In this document: one piece after another, positions 50,101 through 61,200 of the stretch
How positions within the stretch are numbered: the stretch's first letter is position 1
Layout of the letters: every line of letters starts with the position of its first letter
Assembly: GCF_008831285.2 (NCBI RefSeq)
Contig: NC_045147.1
Coordinates: 21,592,981 to 21,656,980 of the forward strand
Length of the DNA: 64,000 nt
DNA from: Nymphaea colorata
Taxonomy: Eukaryota > Streptophyta > Magnoliopsida > Nymphaeales > Nymphaeaceae
Reading direction: 5' to 3'
Program-made: the position numbers and the translations under genes
The notes under the pieces: generated by a model
Database searches by the model: none
Told to the model about the DNA's origin: nothing
The model's input: only the letters and a program-made list of their open reading frames with translations

Positions 50101-52127
50101 TGTGTTTGCAAGAGAGAGAGAGATGTGAACACAAAGACTGTGTTACTCATTCTGCGCTGCCACAAATGTCAACCCTGGAGTGGTTAATTGATTTCTAAGA
50201 AATAGTACAAAAAATGAAGCTAATAATAACAGCGAGATATCAGGAATTCATTAAAATAGTAAAATGTTAATTTTAAAATGTTGAAAAATTTTTGCTACTT
50301 TTCCTTAAAATTCCAAAAACGTCCAACAAAAGGTGCATCCTTAAATATTACATACATGAGCTTAACATCGTAAAACATTTAAAGTCCACATAGTATAAAA
50401 CTACCACAAATGTCTGAACGCATGTATCACACGAAAATACACAGAATAAGGAAAAAAAAGCTTCCGTGCCAATCACCCTTAGTTCATAAAGGATGCGTTT
50501 ACCTCTAAAGAGAGCCAGCAAACCTATACAGCAACTAAGCATACTTTCAAGTTTCAACTACACGAGTCGCCCAATAAAAACAAATGACAAGCTTTCAACA
50601 AGCGATGACCTCACTGCAAGAAAAATAGAATGCATTGAAGATCTACCAAGAACTTTAATCGTGTAATATTTGTTATTGTTTTTGCCCATATTTGTTTGGT
50701 TGAGCATAGCGTCATAGGCTTCATTTCCCTGAAACAGGAATGGCAACATTGAGTCGAATCAGTATAGACATAACTGCAAAACAAAACTTAAAAAATTCAT
50801 GAGGCACATGTAAAGAAACGTTACAGAGTGGAAAGTAGAGGTATTAAACCAAGTGATACAAAGAGAAATACTAACAATTATGTAAAAATCCTTGGATCAC
50901 GTAAACCCCAAAAAAAAAGAATAAAAACTGTAAACCAAAGTCATAAAATCAAAAGTTAATATACGAACTATGAAACAGGAAAAACAGGAAAATAGTAGCA
51001 ACCATTCTACAAACAATATTTTAGTGATGAGGACCAGGCTGACACATGACGTATATAAGGTAGAAATCAGAATGAAGTTTGGTTGGAGACATCGCAAAGT
51101 TGAATGCCGGAAACCCATCTTTTTCCTTGGGAGTTGAAGAGAAAAGCGAGACATTTATAGGAAAAGCACTTTATGGATTAAGAATGTTCACATACAAGAA
51201 CTAAAACATGGTAGCGGGATTTCACGTCATCTGGAAGCCACTGGTCTAAAATTGCACCACATTTCTTGGTTGCCGTCACAAATTTCTTCCTGGAAGTTAC
51301 TTCATTTCCTCCATCTGTCATCATCAGTAAAGCAAAAAGGTCAAACATATAGGCAACATGGTAACTTCATGTCCCTAGGCCGCTGGAAAAGTGTGTCGGA
51401 GATATTGGATCTCAAAGCAAGACAAAGTGCATTATCGCAATCCTTTATGTCGATCGTCACTAACAAAGAGAGGTCATAAGCGGTCATGTTCTACCTCGCC
51501 GGTCTATCAAGAAGCATCCAACAATAATCCGGCAGCGCTAATACAGGTAAAAGGAAAAAAGAAAAAACAAAAAAGCAACAAATGGAGCAACAGTCTAAAC
51601 ATACAGTCGATCACATCAGTGACAGCGGGAAGAAATTGTGGGACCTCCCCCCTGAGTCCGTGACTGTTTAAGTTCTACTGGTTGTGTGATACACAAGAAA
51701 CCATTTCTTCTCCACGACCATTCCCAGAAGAATAACCGATGTTGGAAACCCAAATCAAACACATAGAGTAGCCCACGTCTGCATTAAAACAAAAAAAAAA
51801 AGTGAAAAAGAAGAAACCATCGACCAACCTGTGGCAACTTGTTCAGCAGCATCCAAATCTTGACCGGCCTTTCGCTTCCTCGAACCCGCTTTCTTGGAAC
51901 TCAACGCCGCCTTCTTTTCTTCTTTGAGAATCGCAGCATCAAGCCTTTTTGCCTGAACGAATAGATCAACAATCTCCAGTAAAGTCGAGGGGAAGGAAAG
52001 AAACAGTGATAGCAGACGAAGCTTCACCAGAACAGAAGATTACCAGAGCGGCCTTGTTACCGGCCGTATCGAGGCCACGACGAGCCAATTCCTTCCGTAA
52101 CTCGGCGACTTTAAGCTTGCTCGACAT
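42376..52127 (-). CDS. PARP2: poly(ADP-ribose) polymerase 2, copy A
   Basis: Nuclear enzyme that binds DNA breaks and transfers ADP-ribose from NAD+ to proteins. Eighteen exons (transcript order): 52127-52044, 51952-51829, 51314-51196, 50728-50647, 49635-49403, 49264-49135, 48664-48609, 47435-47362, 46113-46067, 45888-45839, 45424-45362, 44409-44329, 44197-44087, 43964-43889, 43748-43603, 43506-43433, 42658-42553, 42468-42376; all phases close, 582 residues. SAP at 1-35 ([17 protein letters not shown]), basic linker SRKRKAG, WGR about 110-214 ([13 protein letters not shown]), helical regulatory domain 215-354, ART domain 355-582. The H-Y-E triad is present: WHGS (His430), GVYFAD (Tyr464), YNEY (Glu559). 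Plant PARP2 is usually about 635-650 residues with two SAP motifs; the second is not found here. GYMFGKG of the family is GYDFGKG. No lesion breaks the gene. Confidence 0.95.
42741..42784. repeat. (TA)n microsatellite, PARP2-A intron 16
   Basis: Long TA run; the matching intron of copy B has its own TA run at about 55195-55232, so the tract predates the duplication. Confidence 0.9.
43021..43262. repeat. about 121-bp imperfect direct repeat, PARP2-A intron 16
   Basis: ggttcttaagt begins a block at 43021 and again at 43142; both continue with acagaaaacaagcatgaata and gacgtcaacac. Copy B has a single block near 55880. Confidence 0.75.
47636..48165. other. intron 7 segment, inverted in PARP2 copy B
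   Basis: This stretch of PARP2-A intron 7 matches the reverse complement of about 61108-61668 in PARP2-B intron 7. Words such as ccaggtttgtatgaagtaga, aataggaatataaccc-aaaaa and ctacctagatctatttaa appear in opposite orientation. Flanks on both sides align in the same orientation. Confidence 0.88.
48201..48520. repeat. 160-bp tandem duplication, PARP2-A intron 7
   Basis: Units start cattaaagctatgatcgact at 48201 and 48361 and differ by one base (caacttta versus caactgta). Copy B has one diverged unit at about 61690-61850, so the doubling is specific to copy A and recent. Confidence 0.95.
49735..50035 (-). repeat. two degenerate copies of the WGR-exon start, PARP2-A intron 4
   Basis: Upstream (in transcript order) of true exon 5 lie two partial copies of its first 70-100 bases, each with the same acceptor context tgattgcag|AATCTGATGAT. 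The acceptor word cagattctgcaatcatgttc starts at 49630 (true exon), 49813 and 49978. The copies lose frame and the exon donor, so they are not usable exons as they stand, but their acceptors look intact. Confidence 0.85.
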
Positions 52128-54334
52128 CGCTTGACCAGGGATAGACCAATCAAACCATCGAATGCCAGCAAGAAAGAGTGAGAGAACGAGTGACGTTTTG
52201 GCCAGGGAGCAGGTGAAGCGCGGGCATTTAAAGTGCTCGAGTCGAGAAAGCCTCCACTGTACACGTCGTTTCCGGCGACGGACGCTGGCCCGGATCTGAA
52301 CGCAACTCAAGGGCTGGTGTTTGCATGTGTTGTATCTTGTTACATGGGCCGCGAAATTGAATAAAACTCCAAAGCTCCTCCCTTATGTCTGCCTAAAAGT
52401 GCTGCTTTCATTTGGCTTTTCATTTCTCGATCATAGACAAATCGAACTATAGGTTTGATTTTTTACTTCATCCAAGGATTGGTTTGAGAGATCGTCTCTT
52501 TTCCTTGTTGGATGTTCTTCTCCTCAACTAGAAATCAAATGATGGTAGCTACTATTTTCAAGTTAAAATGAGCAATTATATGTAAACCTGTCGTTTTTCT
52601 TTATGTTATTTTCTCGGGTGCTATTTGAACTATAAAAGGTGTCCGCAACTATTTCCGAGTTGAAAGAAGCAATTATATGTAAACCCCATCGTTTTTTTAT
52701 GCAATTTCTTCTTTAAAAAAAACAAAAAATAAAGAAAACTGCCATATTAATAATATTTATTAATATAGCAATCACCCATGCTTATTAAAACCGTTAGAAG
52801 AGAAGGTGGCCACGTTTCCCAGCCACTCATTTTTATTTTTTTCATCTCCATAGTGCACATGAAGGGCCCCTGGTAAACGCCAAAAAGTACGGTTGAGTGC
52901 ACATGGTGGATCTTGGTAGCACCAAAAGGAAGGGTTGACTTGGTGTTTTTTTTTTTTTTGTTTATTTCATGTGTATGTTTAATTTGTCACGGAAAAAAGA
53001 AAAAAAAATTGGCATGCATGATAATAGGTGACATATGATGATTATTTCATGTTGTTATACACGTTCATTATATGCATGTGTTAAATTTGTGCTTTAATCA
53101 ATTCATACTATACACTGATGCTATTCTATGCACGTTGTCTTGAGAGCACTTTCACTAAGATGCATGTTGATATTTTATGCCTACATGATTTTGATATCCA
53201 TCAAAATAAAAGTTGATAAAATAAAAGAAAGGGTATGGCAGAGAACTATTTTCTTTTGTCATTTCCGAAACGCTGTTGTGATGCGAAATCTTTCATTCCC
53301 ACCCGATTTTAGGAAAAACAATTGCAGAAAGACGCTCGATGGGTATGACCTTGTTTTGCAATTTTCGAAAGACTTTACATGTTTCTAAATTCTGAAAAGA
53401 AGATTCCAAAGTCCCAAAAAGAAAATCTGTTTCACGATGTTTTAAGTTTTGAAAATTTCTAAGAGAAGACCCTGTGAGTCTGCGACTGATTTTCAGCAAA
53501 ACTCAATCAATCTTCTAACTTTCTTTTATTTCCATAGGCTCCCTAGTCGAAATTGCTTTCCACTTTACCGACAACCAGAAAAGGTTGACCAGACTTATCT
53601 CATATTGAGAACTTACAAGTGATTTTCGTGTTTCCTTAATTCTCGGTGGACTGAAGCAATCAAACTCAACCCATTTTCAATTAAGCGAAAAATAGATCTG
53701 GGTCCATTTTCTTTTGATATCGTATACTTTAACAATTATAATGGTTCTGCATGTGACTCGATCTTGTTTGAGATACATATTAATTGTGAATGGATTTAGA
53801 CATAATTTTTGACTTGTTTTAAATAGATGTTTTAATTATTGTAAAATCAAATTTCGATATAGATCCAGTTGGTTTAAAAATGCATATAATTGATATACAT
53901 AAATTGCATGCTGGAATAAACCGAGGGTGAATACCGTTTTCTCCAAATTCTCACACATATGTAACATGATCGTGGATAAAAAAGAATGGTAACGTGGTTT
54001 CCGCATTATGCATTGATCTGATGCTATCCAACTATCCCATCTCATGACTGGATTTGGATTTTGTGATTTAGAAATTTTAAATGACTTTCGTACTTTTTAC
54101 TTTTTGTAAAAAACCAGTCTAATAATTTAATTTCAAGTATTATTTAATCTTGACAATTTAGAGTTAATTAGTAATGATACCTAATGCTTTTAAAAATTAG
54201 AGGTTTGAAAAGTTATTTTCGTGTGCTTTAACTTAAAATTTAAAATGATTTTGAATTTTAAAAAGAAAAAACCTTAAAAATTATGGTCATTACAGTTTGG
54301 TTCATAGATAGGTTGGCTATGTCATCAGAGTCTA
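52128..54334. other. intergenic, PARP2-A upstream region
   Basis: PARP2-A promoter and flank, then AT-rich DNA without recognised genes. A T run lies at about 52948-52960. This stretch is not part of the visible duplication. No TATA box is obvious close to the PARP2-A start. Confidence 0.55.
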
Positions 54335-54502
54335 CAATGGATTTAATCAGGACCCACGTCATAGTGGATCTATGTTCATGTAGTGGCACTAGCGAGAGTT
54401 CTTGAGAATTTTTCTGCCATCTGACATATTGTGCCTGTGAAGGACGCATAGATTAGGAAATCTCGTGACATAGATTATTCCAGGAGGATGATATGCATGG
54501 TC
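54335..54502 (+). pseudogene. stray U2B'' 3' flank fragment
   Basis: Matches the U2B'' 3' UTR or flank at 40940-41095: ggatctatgttcatgt, then catctgacatattgtg, gaaggacgcatagatt and ttccagga-gatgat occur in the same order and strand. No U2B'' coding sequence is present. It marks the left edge of the duplicated segment. Confidence 0.85.
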
Positions 54503-54837
54503 ATCCATGCACGGTAGTTCCGTCCAACGCTGCAGAGGATATTTTATATATACACATTTTATGTCCGATAAATGAGGACGTGAAAATGCAAAATATCCAT
54601 AAAATAAATTAGCGAGCATGTATAACAAAACAAATGAGTTGCATAGCAAACACGCATACAGCTACAAAAATGCGATAAATAGCAAAACTAAGAGACCGCT
54701 ACCTTATTATTTCAATCGTATGCTTGTTCTTCACCCCTTACAAATCGGATAATTATATTAGCAGTCCTTGTCAATAGTAAGAGTGGTTTAATCGTTTCTC
54801 CCAAACAGACGCCTTCCATTGCGCTCTTCTCCAGTTC

Positions 54838-55190
54838 TTATTTATTATAATCAAACGTGACTTGAATAACATACCGCATTTTTATCTGATCAACATTGTA
54901 GACTACGTATTCATTGTATAACAAGCTGCCCTGGAAGATGTAACGAATGTAAAAAGATGATCAGAAAGTTCGGTAGGAGAAAAGTACTCATGGTAAAGTA
55001 TGCATACCTTTGCGCCTTTCTGGTTCACCGGTTTGCCAAGGGGAACTGTAACTCCATCGTCAAGCTGCCTAAACTCCAACGGATTAGGTGCTGTTCCTCC
55101 AACACCTTTTGTGCTGCACGCATGTTTGCTATACAATTATGCCATAACTTTTCATTTTAATAAATTTTGAGACACAACGATTAATTTCAC

Positions 55191-55234
<44 letters not shown>

Positions 55235-58200
55235 CTCCAGCCAACTAGCCTTTCATAGCACACAGTCCGATGCATTACTGGACTTTGTGCTGTTAGGGCC
55301 CAAATGGATGGATGGATGGAAGATTTCAGCTCCTTTATACATAGGAATTGAAATCAGCTATATTTGTAGCCGAATGGTTATCTATTGAGTGCAGGTGTGG
55401 AGCAAGTGTGGATGCGGCAATTTTTCAAAAATAATTTAGGTGCAGTGCTGCGAGGGTGTATATGCATGTATATATGTATATAAATCATTTGTTACCTAAT
55501 TATTTAACCATTTAATAGTCTTATTATATTTATATATAAAATTTTGTATTAAAGATAATTTAGTTATGTGCACATTTAAAATGGCCAATTATGACCAGGT
55601 TCTCCTGACCGAACCCAATGTGTTGTCGAAGAACACCAGCACCAGTGTCGACACAAGTGTGGCAGCCATTTAAAAGCACAAAGGTGACATCACTAAAAAC
55701 TATCACAAAAGATGAAACACACCTTTTACAACAGTTTTTAGTGACAAAATAAAAAATAACCATCTGGCCATAGAAGTACCCAGCTCATAATATATATATA
55801 TATATGTATATAGGGAGGGAAAAAGAGAGAGAGAGAGAGAGGCACAAAAAGGAAAAAAATAAAAAATAAAAGAAATAAGTGGTTCTTAAGTGGCAAATTT
55901 AGTTATAAATTCTAATTGACAGAAAACAAGAATGAATAAATCTGACGTCAACACCATGAGATTTAGCACAAAAGGCAAAAGGAAAATCGAAGAAACGGGG
56001 ATTCTTAAGAGCACAAACCCTATATTGGAAAACTAAAAAAATAAAAACATTTTTCAATTGTTGTAGTTCAAAAGAAGTTCACAAGGTGTGCAATTTATAC
56101 TTTTAATAAGGTACAGTGATGACAAAGTATGAAATAAGTGGTACAAGTAAAGCACAGAAAAGAACAAAAACTGCTCTAGTACTGAACCTTAGCTTGCCAA
56201 ATGGCAATTGATCAGCATTATAGTTTGCAGTCAACAGCTCCGCCATGTCACCCAATGCGACCTACACGCAGGTGAAGCAAGGTTTATAAGCACACAGTAC
56301 CATGTGATGCACAACCGATCCACACCCATTCACAAGAAAAATGAAGGAATCACACCTCACATAGAAGAAGTACTCCAGAGCGTGATCCACTGTTATATGC
56401 ATAGCAATAGTTGGCACTTTTTGAGAACATATCAGCAAAATAAACCCCTTTTCCGAACATATAGCCTGTTACAGGTGCCTCAGGAGGAGCTATACGCAAT
56501 CCTGTTCAAAGGAATAAGACAACTTTTACGTATTAAAAGCAACATGATTACAGGAACAATGACAGTCAAAATTAACAAAACATTCAGATGCAACTTTGCT
56601 GGACCTCAATAAAATTCATATCTCAAAAAAGAGTACCAACCTTGAGACAGGATGCCGGTCCAATTTGCAAGTCGAGAACCATGCCACAAGAGCATTCGAT
56701 TCTTTGTGCGAGAGAACTGCCACAAAGATATCTCTTCTTTTAGCAACCAAGTTGCTGGATATTCTACAACTTAAGCTAATAAACGACCAGTACACATTCA
56801 TTTAGTACAAGTAATGGTGCTTAAATAGCTGGAAGCTGACCTTCTCAAATCGCTCATTTTCTGCTTCCCTGCAAACTTTAAAGATTTGCAATATATCAAC
56901 CGTGTAATCTGCATGTGTCTTAGCATGAGTGTTCTTCATATACTCTTTTATCTGATCATATCATCATACAAAGATGTCAATGGAGGAAAATAATAGATCT
57001 GAAGGCTTGCCAAGCAAATAGCATGCACATTCAAATTTGTTGGATTTTGATCATATGCAAAAGGATGTTAATATCACTGTACCATGGAATATTCCTGGCA
57101 ATCAGCTTCAAGTGGCTCCAGGTTGCAGTTAAGGCGTTGATAATGAGCATAAAGGGGATCATCCTGGAATATGAAAAGATAGAAACTAATTCGGCCACAG
57201 AACAAATAGAAGAATTGGAGAAGAGCTAAAAGATAGAAAACAAAAACCTGTAGAAACCTATGTTACATAGGTATGGGTACAGGTACTAATTCGGGTATGG
57301 GTACAAAGTATTTTCAAAACCTTGGGTATGGGGGTACAACTGTGTGTGTGTGTGTGTGTGTGGTCACAAACAATGTTTTCGTGCTTTAAACAGCAATATT
57401 TTTTTCAGGTATAATATGGCGAGCTTGAAAAAAATGACAAAAATATGGTATTTTTTTAAAAAATTAAAAATTAAGAAAAAGAAAATGAGTGAGAAACTAA
57501 TAACACAAACATCAAAAAATAAGTAAATAAGCAACAAAAGAATTTTAAAAACACTTCAAATGAATGCAACAAGAAACATTTCTTTGCATTTTTTTATAGT
57601 TTTAAATGGCTGACTTATTTTGTATATTTTATACGTGTTTTTTTTTTAAAAACCGTTTTTTGTGACTATGATATGTAAATAACTTCAATATAGCTAATTA
57701 GTGCCTTTTTTATGTATCTTGATTTTTACTTGTGTAGTTGCTTATGGCTTATGAGATGTTTAGCCTTTATGATGAAAGTTTTTAGGAGAAGTTATATTGA
57801 AGTTATTTACAAATCAAAATACAGAAATTTTTCATTAAATCTCCTCATTAATTATACGGTCTTTATGTAGTAGGTTCGGTAATTTGGGTCTCTATTTCTC
57901 TCTCTCTCCTCCCCGTATTACGCTTCTTTTTTGGTAATCTTTATTATTATAGTTTTAAATATATAGTTAACATTGATTATTATAACATCTTTATTATATT
58001 ACAACATTAAATATAAAATTAACCTTCATTATTATAGTATTAAATAGTATAATAAAGCATAAATTTAGGACAAAAAAAGACTCTTCGAGACTTAAAATAG
58101 ATGGATATGGACTTGGATATATTGACCATACCGTTACGGTTTTGACCATACCCAGCAGTGTACCAGTACCCATACTGGTACCATACCAGCCCCAGGTCAG

Positions 58201-61200
58201 TACCGGTATTGCTACATGTGTGACATAGTCACATAGCCCAAAACATAACTGAGTCTTAGCAATTTGGTTGAGCATGCATAAAATGGCATTTGGAGGAGTC
58301 TGAACTGATAAGACATGAATTTCTGAATCTTGTGCAGGTCCTTTTCAATACTTATTGGGAAGGGTTTGACAACCATGATTCTGCCAGAGGATTCAAGGGC
58401 ATAAATGACCAAAAGCTTAAGGTTCTTTGAAGGGAATCAAATTCTATCCAGCACTGAATTCATGCACTCAAATCACCAAAACTCACACTTTTTAATCCCA
58501 CATATAAACCATGATCCTTGTCCAGCTTCAAGGAAATGATGAAGTAAGACCCAGGCTGACAGTCTCCAAATAACTCCAAATACTATTGCATCATTCCTGC
58601 AGGTTGACTGTTCCCAGCTGTTGCATCCTAAGATGGAGGTTGGAGAGGTCAAGAATAAGGATAGCATATGTTCCAACCAATGTCAGTCTATGAGGCAAGC
58701 TAGCAGATGGCCTCAGCCCTCAGTTTGTATAACCCAGTGAAAATCACTTACCATCTTCCCTCCACCACTAAATAGCAATCAAACATATTTTCAGACTCTA
58801 GGTCTAACCTGCATTTCATCTTCATCCTTCAGCAACTTTGTAGCAACCTCAATTTCTCCTAGTGCCTCAACCTGAAGAACGAATTAAACATCATGGTCAT
58901 GCTAACGTAAAGAAATACACATGAAGCTAGCATATGAGTTTGTTGGGAGAAAGTTATTCTTAATGACATCATGAGCTCATTTTCTCGTAAAAGTCCACAA
59001 ATTCCTCATATGTAATTTCCAGCACAATCACCTTGGAGGTTGTGAATAGAAGCAAAAGCTTCTTTCTAGACAAATGGAACACAGTGAACCTCTTGAGGGC
59101 TTCAATTTCCACTTTCTCTCACTGCACATCTCCCCTTTCATGTAGTTATTATAACATATGTGCTCAAAACAGATTAGCGCATGCTAGTGAATGCAAGAGA
59201 GGTTAGAACATAGAAGACAAATTTTATCATTAACTCCATGATATTACCAAATTGTTGTGCTTTTAACGCATCAATGTTATTGTGCTTTTTAAAATCAAAT
59301 AAATGAGAAAAATATAACCTATAAGGCATACCATTTCAAGCTTTTGCTTCAATTTCTGAGGGGTATCAATGACAAATTCGCCTGGTAGAATTAGGCACTT
59401 CTAACATCAGTGTCATGCTTGCAAAAAATCATGCATAATGTTTGTACTTACTCTATGCAAAATGAAGCTTACATAATAAATTTAAGATTGAAAAATTGAA
59501 ATTGAAGACAAAGAAAAGCAAAAGTGAACTTGAAGTATCAGCTTGACATACTCATCTTTTTAAAACCAAAATCGTGGGGAATAACAGTGTAGAACTCCCT
59601 GCAATATTAACATAGTAGAATATGAGTCGAGCTTACACATCCATAATTAGGTAAAACTGTACTAGAAGAAGTGAGAAATGGGCCTCACACAAATACAAGA
59701 GCAAAAAAGCTGCAGAGACAGAGATGTTACCTTACAATAATTCAGTGTGATTCGAAACTAAAAAGGCTTGCGGTTTCAATTTGACTAACAGGTACGCCAC
59801 TTTTAATTTTTGGTCCAAAAAAATGGAATCTAGGCTACCCAAGACGCATAGACTTCCCAAAACAGTCACACTAACCTAGTCAACAAGACCCAGGTGTTCC
59901 TACAGATACGGTATGGCAACAAACAATTTGTTTTGCTGATTCATTACATCATTGATAGAATGACAGCTTGTTCATGATAATTTTGTTTCTTGTGGACACT
60001 TTTTATGTGTGTCTACACATATATAATTATATATGACCACACCCACACAAAGTATTTAACAGCATGCATACACATTTGAAGTGGACATCATTCACAATTA
60101 GAATGTGTATTCTATGTTCTATATTTTGCAAATGTTTTGGAATGGTTCTCTTATTTTTTGTAAAAGTGCAGAGTTTCAATTCCTTTTCATCAACTAAAGG
60201 TCTTCATATGAAGCAAGAAAGGCAAGAGAAAAGCATGGTCATGGTCTCATGGATAAGAAACTGTCATATTTGAGGGGATATCAGATCAATAGTGATTAGA
60301 CTTTGGTTGTGGTCTTGTCTAGCTGGAAACCAACAGTCCTTTGTAAGAATCTTCTGGCATATACATAAATAACTTACAATGAGTCTCCAACTATCATCTA
60401 CCAAACTTAGTCCACTTTGTGACAAAATTTATCTCCGCTATTTAAACAAGCAAAACTCTATGTTTTCAAAAAATATTGTGAAAATTTTCAGCAGCATTTT
60501 TATGAAATTTTAAAAAAAATATAAAGTAACAGAAACAAGCAAAAGGGGACACACTTGAACAATTAGGGTTTTTCCTTAATCCTAAGAAACCAAACAATAA
60601 GACATATTTATCACTAAAAAGGGGTAAAGCAGTTCCAGCAATTTCTCAATATATATATATACACACCAACCATTTGATCTTGTGACTTTTTGAAGAAGAT
60701 TGTTAGTGATATTCATGGCAGAGTCTATTGCAGATTGTTAATGGATCACTTTTGTTCACCAATAACCTGAAATCATGAGCTTGCATGCCACTATGTAGTG
60801 CAGCCACTATGTAGTGATGCACAAAATCAAATGTCCAGAAAAGGACAAAAAGTACCCGCTCAACATCTCTAACTTTTTTTTGTCCAAGGACCCAATTACG
60901 TCAGAGATTCTTCTTAATACTTCATAACCCTGCAAGCAGAAAGAGAAGCCAGATATGTATGTAAATTCAATCAGTGATAAATTCAAATATAATGCTAGAT
61001 CAACTGAAATGCAGAATGCAAACTTCAGAAATTAGATATATGTCACAATGCAAAGACAATCTTTTGTTTAAAACACCTTCATGTTTGAATATAAATGTTC
61101 CATTTTTTTACCAAAAATGCTTCAGGAGCTTTATATCTATTATGGTTGAAGAATTTGAAATTCCTATGTATCAACTGGATTTGTTTGCTACAAAAGTACA

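Larger units (their letters stand above)
40940..50802. repeat. segmental duplication, copy A
   Basis: Aligns in order and orientation with 54335-64000: U2B'' 3' flank, then PARP2 exons 18 to 4 and their introns. Exon lengths are identical in both copies and intron sequence is readily alignable. The right limit is set only by the window edge in copy B. Confidence 0.93.

Noticed and set aside
49895-50134. Minus-strand frame starting like the WGR exon
   Set aside because: It is one of the degenerate duplicate exon starts; it loses the WGR core and has no donor in frame.
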